From: CAVVSQ01 sp963848825
Lineage (GTDB): Bacteria > Planctomycetota > Planctomycetia > Gemmatales > Gemmataceae
NCBI GenBank assembly: GCA_963848825.1
Contig: CAWKFA010000010.1
Location: 62,001-126,000, forward strand
Direction: 5' to 3'
Length of the DNA: 64,000 nt
In this document: positions 1-8,232 of the stretch, piece by piece
Numbering within the stretch: the stretch's first letter is position 1
How the letters are laid out: every line of letters begins with the position of its first letter
Position numbers and translations under genes: made by a program
Notes under the pieces: generated by a model
Seen by the model: the letters and a program-made list of their open reading frames with translations, nothing else
What the model was told of the DNA's origin: nothing
The model's database searches: none

Positions 1-171
1 GCAACCGCCGAGAAAGGCCCCCAGGTAAATCTTCCATGGCCGTGCGTCGAGATCGACCATCAGCGACAGCGGCACCAGTGCCACCCAGGCCAGGAAGCCC
101 CAACCGACAGGATAAAAACAGAGCCACAGGGCCCCGCCGGTCAGCGCCGGCAACAGGAGCCATGGTTTCAT
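1..171 (-). CDS. lnt: Apolipoprotein N-acyltransferase, N-terminal fragment
   Basis: The first 57 codons of a membrane protein are present; the rest lies beyond the left edge. It begins MKPWLLLPALTGG and continues with two hydrophobic segments and the sequence WVALVPLSLM. This matches the N-terminal membrane region of Lnt, the inner-membrane enzyme that adds the third acyl chain to lipoproteins. A good ribosome site (GGAGGGTG) sits six bases before the ATG. It starts 22 bases after the moeA stop, so the two are probably co-transcribed. The catalytic nitrilase domain is not visible, so the identity rests on the N-terminus only. Confidence 0.6.
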   Translation of the reverse strand, partial: MKPWLLLPALTGGALWLCFYPVGWGFLAWVALVPLSLMVDLDARPWKIYLGAFLGGC

Positions 172-193
172 CGATCACCCTCCGTGGTACCCA

Positions 194-1421
194 TTACAAT
201 TCGACGGCCAAGACTTCGAGCTCGGCACCGGCCCTGAATTTATGATCGCCGGGCGGAATGATCACAAATGCGTTCGCCCTGGTCACGCCGCGTAAATCCG
301 GTGAACCGTGCCAGGGCACCGGAGAAATCTTCCAGCCGCTCGTGTCCATGCTTAGCAGACCCGGGTGGTACGTCGGCCGATCCGTCCGGTAGCTAAAATC
401 CATGGTGAGTTTCGCGGTCACCGACCGCGGCCCTGGTTCCAGGCCCATCAAGAGAACGCAGCGCCGGCCGTACAAATAACTCAAAGCAAACGTAGGCGCT
501 AACGGGATTGCCTGGCAAGCCGAACACCAAACACCGCTGCGCGCGCGTGGCCATGCCAAAAAAGACCGGCTTACCCGGCTTCATGGCAACTTTGTGAAAA
601 ACAGCGTCCACGCCCAGGTCGGTCAGCACTCCGGGCACCAGGTCGAGTTTGCCCGCGGACACGCCTCCGGACAGGACAAGCACGTCAGACCGCAGCCCGC
701 GCTCAACCAGCGGCGTCAGGCTTTCCAGCCGGTCCCGCGCGATACCCAGGTAGTCGGCCACACCGCCGGCGCGTGCCGTTTGTGCCACGAGCATCGGCCC
801 ATTGCCGTTGCGTATCTGGCCGGGGCCGGGTTGGGCCGGGGCCTCGACAATTTCATCACCCGTCGACAGGATGGCGACGCGTGGGGCGGGCTGCACGCGA
901 GCGTTGGTGCGGCCTACCGTGGCGAGAAGGCCCAGTTCCTGAGGACGAAGCAGCGCCCCTTTCGCCAGGACAGTCTCGCCGCTGCGCATCTCGAGGCCAC
1001 GCCGCATAATATGCTGCCCAGGCTGCGGCGGGGGCGTGTCGATGCGGACACTTGCGGCACTTATCAGCGTCGAATGTTCCACCATGACGACGGCATCGGC
1101 GCCGGCGGGAACAGGCGCCCCCGTCATAATACGCGTAACCTCGCCCGCTTCGACTCGCAGCCTCGGAACCCGCCCCGCGGTCACCTCTTCGATCACTCGG
1201 AGCTCACGGGTGCCGCCCACCAAATCGGCGCAGCGGACGGCATAGCCATCCATCATGGCTTTATCATGGGGCGGCATGTCGAGGTCGCTGGCGACATCCT
1301 CCGCAAGCACCAGGCCAAGCAGTGCCGGGCCGAGCGGCAGCGTCTGTGCTTCCAGCGCCTGCGTATGCCGCAAGATTTCCGCCCGAGCTTCGTTCACGCT
1401 CAACATAACAGTAGGTTCCAT
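194..1421 (-). CDS. moeA: Molybdopterin molybdotransferase MoeA (one frameshift)
   Basis: MoeA inserts molybdate into adenylated molybdopterin in molybdenum cofactor synthesis in the cytoplasm. The first frame carries family motifs MTGAPVPAGADAVVMVEH, ILSTGDEIV, GGVSAGKLDLVPG and GLPGNPVSAYVCFELFVRP. The reading frame then breaks around 445-465. The C-terminal beta-barrel domain continues in another frame (GLEPGPRSVTAKLTMDF through ANAFVIIPPGDHKFRAG) to a stop at 194. Together they give the normal MoeA length of about 405 residues, so I treat it as one gene with an indel. The start at 1421 is preferred; an alternative ATG lies at 1406. lnt follows immediately. Confidence 0.88.
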
Positions 1422-1685
1422 GTCACGATGGTCGGATTCTAGCAGCCGGAGCGCCTCGCGAACCAGAGCGGATTACGCCGCCGAGCAATTCTACAAGCTT
1501 GCCGGCCCACGTTAACCAGTCTCCCCATTCGCTTGCGGGGCCGCCTTGTTACGCAGATTGTCTACTTTCACCTTCAATAACCTGCTGTGGTTTGCCGGGC
1601 TGCCGTTGGGGTATAACTCGCAGTCGGCGTGCTTTGTCACGCGAACTTATTCCGCAGAACGCTTGCACCCAAGGAGGAACAGAAC

Positions 1686-2708
1686 ATGCACTGTACCAAA
1701 AGATTTGTCGGCGCCCTGTTAATAGTCGCCGTGGCGGCCGCAAGGGCAGGGGCCCAGGGCGTCGAGGAAAATACGGTCGAGGCAGCGAGTGAAGTGCTGC
1801 GCGAGGTAATGGCGATTCCGGCCAATGCGATACCGGAAGCACTCCTGGCCGAGGCGCAGGGGGTGGCGATCATCCCTGGCATGGTCAAAGGGGCTTTTGT
1901 GGTCGGCGTGCGCCATGGCAAGGGCGTGATGGTTGCCCGTGACCCCTCGGGCGCCTGGCGGGCCCCGTCGTTCATCACGGTGACCGGCGCCAGCTTTGGC
2001 TGGCAAGCCGGGCTGGAAGAGACGGACCTCGTTGCCGTCTTTCGCACGCGCCGCGGCGTGGAAGGACTTATGCGCGGTAAGTTGACCGTCGGCGCCGATG
2101 CCACCGTGGCCGCAGGCCCGGTCGGCCGCCAGGCTTCGTTGGCGACGGACGCGTTGCTGAAGGCCGAGATCTTCTCGTACTCGCGCAGCCGGGGCCTTTT
2201 CGCCGGCGTGTCCATCGATGGCGCCGCCATGTTGGTAAACCATCGGGCCAACGCCGCCTACTATGCACCCAGGCCAGGGCAGCCCAAGGATGCGGTGCCG
2301 GCCGCCGCCGTCAAGCTCGTTGAACAGATCGTTTTCTATACCGGGCCCAAGCACAAGGTTGCCGTCAACCTACATGAAGCGCCACAGCTGCTTCCTCAGG
2401 CCGACCATGTGGACACGCTCGCCAGCCAGCTCGCGGAAAGCTCGCTGCGCCTGGACAGGGTCCTCGATCCGCAGTGGCACGAATATCTCAAGCTGCCGGC
2501 GGAATTCTTCGCCGAGGGACGGACCCCCACACGGGAAGTCTTCGAGCGGTACCTGGGTCGCTACAACACGGTAGCCAGTGATAGCCGTTACCATGCCCTG
2601 GCCGCACACATCGAGTTCCAGCAAACCCATGCGTTGCTCCTTCGCTACCGCAACGCCGTCGAAGACGGCCAGACAGGCATGCTGAGGTTGCCACCGCCGC
2701 CGAGGTAA
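1686..2708 (+). CDS. SYLF-domain lipid-binding protein (YSC84-like), exported
   Basis: A protein of about 340 residues with a signal peptide ending near ARAGAQG. It is followed by a SYLF domain (AIPEALLAEAQGVAIIPG, KGVMVARDPSGAW, FITVTGASFGWQAG, SRGLFAGVSIDGA). SYLF/Ysc84 domains bind phosphoinositide-type lipids in eukaryotes; the bacterial role is unknown. The C-terminal 110 residues are not recognised. The ATG at 1686 is chosen because it follows AAGGAGGAACAGAAC and begins the signal peptide; an upstream in-frame start at 1629 would bury the signal. It is transcribed alone, divergently from moeA, and ends at a strong terminator. Confidence 0.85.
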   Translation: MHCTKRFVGALLIVAVAAARAGAQGVEENTVEAASEVLREVMAIPANAIPEALLAEAQGVAIIPGMVKGAFVVGVRHGKGVMVARDPSGAWRAPSFITVTGASFGWQAGLEETDLVAVFRTRRGVEGLMRGKLTVGADATVAAGPVGRQASLATDALLKAEIFSYSRSRGLFAGVSIDGAAMLVNHRANAAYYAPRPGQPKDAVPAAAVKLVEQIVFYTGPKHKVAVNLHEAPQLLPQADHVDTLASQLAESSLRLDRVLDPQWHEYLKLPAEFFAEGRTPTREVFERYLGRYNTVASDSRYHALAAHIEFQQTHALLLRYRNAVEDGQTGMLRLPPPPR

Positions 2709-2740
2709 CGAAGCCCGCAACGCGATTTTGATGAAACAAA

Positions 2741-2775
2741 GGCCTGCCGGAGGAACTTCCTCCGGTGGGCTTTTG
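2741..2775 (+). terminator. Rho-independent terminator after the SYLF gene
   Basis: GCC-tg-CCGGAGGA, a three-base loop, then TCCTCCGG-tg-GGC form a hairpin of about 13 pairs, followed by TTTTGCTTTT. It lies 33 bases after the stop codon of the SYLF gene and 40 bases before the 3' end of the convergent dual-OB gene. Confidence 0.8.
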
Positions 2776-2816
2776 CTTTTGCGGACCAACCGTCACACCC
2801 GATGATTTCCAGAAAG

Positions 2817-3455
2817 TCACAATTCAATTACCGCGGCCACTATCTTGTAGCATAGGGGCGGCAGCGGGCATTCTGTCCTTGCATAGGGTTTGGTCAAGCT
2901 CACGGTCAAAATGCTTTGATCGCTCACCCTTTGCCCGGCTTGCAAACGGCGCACAATGTCGTCGTCCGTGATTTTGAGAGAATAGTAGTTACCGGCCCTA
3001 TCCTGGAATTTGGCGCGCCACTGCTGTTGCTTCCAATGGTCACGTACGAAGCGCAATTTCCTGGGACGCACCAACTGGAGAGAGGTCCACTTTTCCGGGG
3101 GAAGGTTTTCCAGGCATTCTGGAGAGACGCGATCATTGCCACTATGCAAAATGGGTGAAGTTTCGTCGCAATAGGCTAACAAGTCCGCCTTCGCGAGTTC
3201 CCCACCTACCCAGCGCCATGATTGCAGCAGCCAGTTTTCCCGCTGATAACGAGGGACTTCGCTGGGCCGGGCGACGTCTACCTCGAATAGCGACAGCGGT
3301 GTCAGCCAGTGGCTATCGACGAAGCATTCGGAGCCCGGGATCGCGTCACCCGTACGCGGTACGGGGCGAATCCATTCTCTACGGTCCAGGTCGATTCCAG
3401 CGACGCAGCGCCCTCCGTGGCGTATCGAATTTGCGAGACAAACGAGTCGAGGCAT
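2817..3455 (-). CDS. Dual OB-domain protein
   Basis: An intact 212-residue protein that starts MPRLVCLANSIRHGGRCVAG and continues with IDLDRREWIRPVPR. This opening is the hallmark of proteins annotated as containing a dual OB domain, two predicted OB folds that may bind nucleic acid or a nucleotide. No catalytic motif is evident. It is the last gene of a three-gene operon, starting 17 bases after the stop of the second DUF488 gene with GAGAGGTG upstream. The co-operonic DUF488 proteins suggest a nucleic-acid or nucleotide related function, but that is inference. Confidence 0.72.
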   Translation of the reverse strand: MPRLVCLANSIRHGGRCVAGIDLDRREWIRPVPRTGDAIPGSECFVDSHWLTPLSLFEVDVARPSEVPRYQRENWLLQSWRWVGGELAKADLLAYCDETSPILHSGNDRVSPECLENLPPEKWTSLQLVRPRKLRFVRDHWKQQQWRAKFQDRAGNYYSLKITDDDIVRRLQAGQRVSDQSILTVSLTKPYARTECPLPPLCYKIVAAVIEL

Positions 3456-3472
3456 CGCGCACCTCTCGCGTA

Positions 3473-3940
3473 CTACAAATGTCGAATGTCCACGTCACTC
3501 CAGTGCGTTTTGAGGAACTCACAGACGAGCCGGCGATGGCAGTGTTCGGGCGTCGGTTCGCTGCAAAGCAAACAGGCGTGGTCCAGGTCCTCTGGGCGAA
3601 GACGCTGGTCCGGTCGGCGTGATTCCATGAGGTTTAGAAAGAGTCGTTCATATTCGTCCCACGGGGTGCGTTTTTTCTTGTAGTCATCCAGTATGTCTTT
3701 CGTGGGAGCTAGTTGCACCTCATGCACGTAGTCGATGTTGGCGATCGTGCGCAAGAAATATGCGAGATCACGCTTTTTCGTGAAACCCGCGAGCTGGGAG
3801 ACGTTGTTAAGCCGGGTATCGACAAGCCGGCGCACGCCGACGCGGCGAAGTCGTTCAAAGAAGTCCTCCGCCGTCTTGCCGGTGAAGCCAATGGTAAAAA
3901 GCGTAATTGGCGTGTTGGTCCGCCCCGCCGGTTCGCTCAC
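3473..3940 (-). CDS. DUF488 family protein (second copy)
   Basis: An intact 155-residue DUF488 protein: TLFTIGFTGKTAEDFFERL at the N-terminus, VDTRLNNVSQLAGF in the middle, and the conserved ACLLCSE ... HCHRRLVCEFL at the C-terminus. DUF488 proteins are small alpha/beta proteins with conserved Cys and CHR residues; their biochemical role is not established. The GTG start at 3940 overlaps the stop of the preceding DUF488 gene (GTGA overlap), indicating translational coupling. It is only partly similar to its upstream paralogue, so the two may have distinct roles or form a heteromer. Confidence 0.82.
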   Translation of the reverse strand: MSEPAGRTNTPITLFTIGFTGKTAEDFFERLRRVGVRRLVDTRLNNVSQLAGFTKKRDLAYFLRTIANIDYVHEVQLAPTKDILDDYKKKRTPWDEYERLFLNLMESRRPDQRLRPEDLDHACLLCSEPTPEHCHRRLVCEFLKTHWSDVDIRHL

Positions 3941-4541
3941 TCGTCCACCTCTTCCTCGCTCAAGCGGTAAGCAATCTGCCGCCCGCGCTTGTCGTAAGCC
4001 TGGTCGATTAATTGTTCCTCGGTCAAGTCTGGCTCGAAAAGGGTACGCGCGATATCCATCTCGCGGACCAATCGCCGCTCCGTGACCGCGTGATCCTCCG
4101 TGGTGCCGTCTTCCAGGACATGCGCGATTTGGAACTCGCGACGCAGCGCACGGCAAATCAGGATCGTGCGATGGCAATCGAGTGGTTCCTTTTGCGGCAC
4201 AAGAGGGCGACGTGATACTGGACGGATCCCTGGCGCAGACGGTCCAGGCCGGCAAGAAAAGCGGGTAGTTGGGCAACGCGCCGATAGTCCACCTGGCCGG
4301 TGTCATAACAGCTGGCTTCATCCCGCCGCCCACCAAGTTCCTGGCCCAAATAGACATAGCGAATACCCGCTGCTTTCAGTCCGCCGGCCATGGTCTCGCG
4401 ATTGAATTGCTGCAGCCGCGCGTGATAGGGACGGGAACGCACGTCGGCGACGGCCGTGATACCGTGTCGCGTCAAGCGCCTGACGAAATCCTCAAAGGAT
4501 TGGGTCGAATGGCCAAGAGTAAAAAGTGTGTTCTTTTTCAT
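3937..4541 (-). CDS. DUF488 family protein (first copy, one frameshift)
   Basis: The N-terminal part reads TLFTLGHSTQSFEDFVRRL, AVADVRSRPYHARLQQFN and YVYLGQELGGR, all typical of DUF488. The frame breaks at the T4 run at 4190-4193 (A4 on the coding strand). The other frame continues with EPLDCHRTILICRALRREF and ends VDE at 3937. Restoring one A gives an uninterrupted protein of about 200 residues with the conserved Cys and CHR motifs, so a single-base loss is likely. It is the first gene of the operon and is divergent from the porin gene. The ATG at 4541 is used; an in-frame start at 4571 adds ten non-conserved residues. Confidence 0.8.
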
Positions 4542-4727
4542 GCCGTTGGTGAAATTATGGAAGTGGCGCACGGACGTCCAGTGAATATCGACTTCCTGGT
4601 GACTGGCGACCAGGTGATCTCGGATTGGAAATGAACTTGACGCATTGGCCGCTCATGGATATCAACCGCGGCTTCACGATTAAATACTCGGAAGGTTGCG
4701 AACATCCCTGGGGGAGGGGAATGTTCA

Positions 4728-6198
4728 ATGGCGCAAGAGCTTGAAGTTGAGCAGCCTGGGGCGCTGGCGGGGATGCTGGCTTTGCCTGGTGTCGTCGCGG
4801 CGCAAAGCGATGCGGCTCGTTTGCCGCAGGGCCCGCTGGCGACGCTGTTGACGCCCACCAACTTTGACGAGCCTGCCAAGGAGCGTGACGGGGGCAAAGA
4901 AAAGGCGCAAACCGACGACAAGGACGCCGATAAAAAAGATGACAAGGAAGAGAAGGAAAATGGCAAACCTGCCTGGTACACGATTCACGCGCAAAGTACG
5001 GTGATTGCGCAGGGCGACTGGCGTTTTCGCTCGCCCTATCGCGGTCCTAACAGTTTTTTGCCCGGCCCCAGCCTAATCGAAACGATGACCGGCACGCTCT
5101 TTCTCGGCATCAAAGTTTGGGAAGGGGGCGAGATTTACTTCAACCCAGAAATCGCGGGCGGTTCCGGACTCAGTGGCGCTTTCGGCATGGGCGGCTTTAC
5201 CAACGGAGAAGCGAGTCGCGTCGGAGTGCCGCAACCGACCCCCTATATTGCCAGGCTGTATGTACGTCAAACGATCGGGCTGTCTGGGGAAATGGAAAAG
5301 GTCGAGGATGGCGTCAATCAGATCGCCGGCGAACGCGACACCCATCGTCTCATCATTTCCATGGGCCGCGTGCCTGCCGTCCGATGCCTTTGACAACAAT
5401 TCTTATAGCCACGACCCGCGCACTCAATTTCAAAACTGGTCCCTCATGTACGCCGGCGCCTGGGATTACCCGGCCAACGTGCGCGGCTACGATTATGGCG
5501 GCAGCATTGAACTGGACATGAAAACCTGGGCGCTCCGTTACGGCATCTTCGGCATGCCCGCCGTGGCCAATGGTTCCGAGATTGATCCACACTTCTTGCA
5601 AGCCAACGGCAGTGTGCTGGAATACGAAAAACGGTATGACGTTGACAGCCGTCCCGGAATTTTGCGGCTGCTTGCTTATCTCAACAACGCGCATATGGGT
5701 GACTACCGAGTCGCCCTGCGCGATTCGCCCACTAATCCGGATATCACGTCGACACGCGCGTATCGCGTGAAATACGGCTTCGGCATCAATTGGCAGCAAG
5801 AGATTACCAAGGAGCTAGGCGTCTTTGGGCGCGTCAACTGGAACGATGGCCATACGGAAACCTTTGCCTTCACCGAAATCGACGGCTCGATATCGGGAGG
5901 ATTGTTACTCAAGGGTAAGGCCTGGTCCAGAGAGCAGGACCAGGTTGGGCTCGCCCTGGCCATCAATGATCTATCCAACGGCCATCGCCGTTATCTTGAA
6001 GCCGGCGGCCTGGGCTTCGAGCTTGGCGACGGCAGGCTCACTTATGCCACCGAAGATATCATCGAAATGTTCTACAACTGGGAAATGAAAAAAGGCATCA
6101 ACGTCACGCTAGATTTCCAGGAAGTGTTCAACCCCGGCTACAATCGAGACCGCGGACCAGTTTCGGTGCTCGGCTTGAGGGTTCATCTGGAGTACTAA
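4728..6198 (+). CDS. Carbohydrate-selective porin, OprB family (one frameshift)
   Basis: An outer-membrane beta-barrel porin of about 490 residues for sugar uptake. OprB landmarks are YTIHAQSTVIAQGDWRFRSP, TGTLFLGIKVWEGGEIYFNP and, after a frame break at about 5375, DAFDNNSYSHDPRTQFQNW and AGAWDYPANVRGYDYGG. The barrel ends with an aromatic residue (HLEY), as outer-membrane proteins usually do. Residues 45-80 are an unusual Lys/Asp/Glu-rich linker. The N-terminus (LAGMLALPGVVAAQS) is a weak signal peptide. GGGAGGGG precedes the ATG. The sugar ABC transporter further right could handle an imported sugar, but they are not in one operon. Confidence 0.85.
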
Positions 6199-6235
6199 AG
6201 CGGTCCAAACGCTAAACACCCGCGCGTCTTTTTTG

Positions 6236-6511
6236 TTTTACACCGAAGGTGTTACATCCCAAAGCCCAGGATCGCGATAGCGCATCCCTGGGTTCCCGGC
6301 ACGTGACATATTTTTACACCGAAGGTGTTACATCACAGTCTGCCGACAGGGTGATTTAACCCCTTCGGGGTATCGGATCTGTCTGCATTACTACCCCAGG
6401 GTGCGCTAGCGCGACCCTGGGCTTTGGGATTTAACACCTTCGGTGTAACCGGACTCCACGGTCGCGATAGCGCACGCCCAGGCTTTGGGATGTAACTCCT
6501 TTGGGGTATCG
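6236..6511. repeat. Left palindromic repeat block flanking RAYT 1
   Basis: Contains repeated copies of ACACCGAAGGTGTTACAT and its complement, and of CCCAGG...CCTGGG hairpins with an inner GCGCTAGCGC-type palindrome. The block resembles the one at 7066-7412 in sequence, order and orientation, and the transposase gene sits between them. This is the organisation of REP/BIME sequences around a RAYT. The block also fills the region between the porin stop and the transposase. Confidence 0.85.
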
Positions 6512-6555
6512 GAACCAATGCAACTTTCCCTTTGACCCTTGGACCCTTGAATGCA

Positions 6556-7011
6556 TCAATCCCAGGCGTAACGTTCGTCCCATGTGAGCCCATACTTGGT
6601 AAGCAATCGCCTGAATTCATCCTGGAACGTCTCTGTCCGGTGGTGCTCTTCTTGATTCGCGATATATGTGCGCAAAGCTTCAACATGCGCCGGGCTGATG
6701 GAAAACGCACCATAGCCGCTTTGCCAGTAAAATTCCGCCAGCGTCGGCCCCTTTGTCTTGGCCCACTGCGATGACGCACGCTTCAATTCTTCGACAAGGT
6801 CCGCAATGGAAATTGATCGCCCCAAACGGCAGAGAATATGAACGTGATCGGCAACGCCTCCGACCCGAAGGACCGGACAATCCAATTCGGAACAGGTGCC
6901 GCCGAGGTAGTTGTGCATCTCATCACGAATAACAGGGTCTTGTAGAAAAGCCGCCCGATTTTTTGTGGAAAAAACAATATGCACATAAATCTGAGCCAGC
7001 GATTGCGGCAT
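6556..7011 (-). CDS. REP-associated tyrosine transposase (RAYT, Y1/IS200-like), copy 1
   Basis: An intact protein of about 151 residues starting MPQSLAQIYVHIVFSTKNR. It has the HUH motif in GGVADHVHILCRLGRSISI and a candidate catalytic Tyr in LRTYIANQEEHH, and ends YGLTWDERYAWD. These proteins are single-strand HUH endonucleases that mobilise REP palindromes. The ATG at 7011 is chosen by alignment with the second copy at 56657-57109. It is surrounded by two homologous palindromic repeat blocks, which are probably its substrates. Confidence 0.92.
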   Translation of the reverse strand: MPQSLAQIYVHIVFSTKNRAAFLQDPVIRDEMHNYLGGTCSELDCPVLRVGGVADHVHILCRLGRSISIADLVEELKRASSQWAKTKGPTLAEFYWQSGYGAFSISPAHVEALRTYIANQEEHHRTETFQDEFRRLLTKYGLTWDERYAWD

Positions 7012-7065
7012 CGCAATGACCTCTCTTATTTTGCAGGCATGCACGTGTTTGCAGATGCAAAGTAT

Positions 7066-7412
7066 TATTTACACCGAAGGTGTTACATCGCAAAGCCCAG
7101 GGTCGCGAAGCGCACCCTGGGTTCGCAGTCCCTGATCATATTTTTACGCCAAAGGTGTTACATCACAGTCTGCCGACAGGGTGATCTAACCCCTTCGGGG
7201 TATTGGTTTCTCCGCTTTACGTCCCCAGGGTGCGCTTCGCGACCCTGGGCTGTGGGATGTAACACCTTCGGTGTAAACAGCCCCCACTGAGTTCGCTAGC
7301 GCTGCCCAGGGCTTTGGGATGCAACACCTTCGGCGTAAAAAGACCCCCAAGGGTCGCATTAGCATGCCCTGAATTCCCTGCCCGCGACGCCATTTTTACA
7401 CCGAAGGTGATA
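7066..7412. repeat. Right palindromic repeat block flanking RAYT 1
   Basis: A direct-orientation relative of 6236-6511, with the same TTACACCGAAGGTGTTAC palindromes, the segment ACAGTCTGCCGACAGGGTGA, and CCCAGGGTGCGC...GCGACCCTGGG hairpins. The distal end overlaps the last codons of the PAP2 phosphatase gene (7396-7412). Confidence 0.85.
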
Positions 7413-8076
7413 CGCGGTCTTTTCTCGGCCGATAAATCGCGATGCTCGCGGACAGGATGGCGGCACCGAGCAGGTAGCCGCCCAGGGTGTCGGTGAGCCA
7501 GTGGCAGCCAAGATAGACGCGTGACAGGCCGATGGTCAGGACCATGAAAGCGGACACCACAAAGAGAGCGGCCCGCAAGGGAAAGGATTTCATCTCGGCG
7601 AAGGCGAGAAAGCAAAGGAAGCCGAAGTAAACGGTGTAATGCACGGTATGGCCGGAGGGAAAGCTGTAGTCTCTGGTGCGGGTCAAAAGATTAACGTTTT
7701 CGGCGGTAGGCCTGGGCCGGGCCACCAGGTCTTTGACCCCCATTTTCATGAACTGGCTCAATAAAATGGCCATCAACAGGATGACAGCCGTGCGCCAGGT
7801 CCTCCGAATAACGAGAGTGACGCAAGCGAGCGCGACGAAAACGCCGGTCCATAGGGCGGTGTCGCCCATCAGGGAAATGGCGCGCATCAACTGTTCCATA
7901 CCGGGCAGGGAAATCGACTGCACTGCATGAGAAAATGCCAGATCTATCTCAAAATAGGGCATGCCCGCGGTGCAGACGGCAGCCGTTAACGCCAGAAAAA
8001 GCCCGAGACAGAGTAGACTTATTAGCCATAGACCGCGGGTTTGGCGGCGGGTGGTTGTCGTTGTCCATAAATACAC
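7396..8076 (-). CDS. PAP2-family membrane phosphatase
   Basis: An integral-membrane lipid phosphatase of 226 residues with several hydrophobic segments. It has the three PAP2 phosphatase motifs: KDLVARPRP, FPSGHT and SRVYLGCHWLTD. Such enzymes dephosphorylate lipid phosphates such as undecaprenyl pyrophosphate or phosphatidate at the outer face of the inner membrane; the substrate here is unknown. The start is a GTG at 8076. The last codons and the stop (TAA) are supplied by a REP palindrome from the neighbouring repeat block, so the native C-terminus may have been altered slightly. Confidence 0.9.
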   Translation of the reverse strand: MYLWTTTTTRRQTRGLWLISLLCLGLFLALTAAVCTAGMPYFEIDLAFSHAVQSISLPGMEQLMRAISLMGDTALWTGVFVALACVTLVIRRTWRTAVILLMAILLSQFMKMGVKDLVARPRPTAENVNLLTRTRDYSFPSGHTVHYTVYFGFLCFLAFAEMKSFPLRAALFVVSAFMVLTIGLSRVYLGCHWLTDTLGGYLLGAAILSASIAIYRPRKDRVSPSV

Positions 8077-8232
8077 ATCAATGATGCCAGGAAGCGGGCC
8101 GGCTTACCGTCATGGAAAACCGCGCCGGTGCCTATTATACGATTCCACGGATAGGAATTAGGAGACTCCGTGAATACAATTTCGGCTTGTGCATGTTTGG
8201 GGTCGCAACAGCCAACAATCTCGAGGTATTCA

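Noticed and set aside
594..1442. Long open frame opposite moeA
   Set aside because: It has no family resemblance and is antisense to clear MoeA motifs; high GC leaves antisense frames open.
1499..1842. Short frames on both strands between moeA and the SYLF gene
   Set aside because: Low-complexity Pro/Arg-rich readings without start signals.
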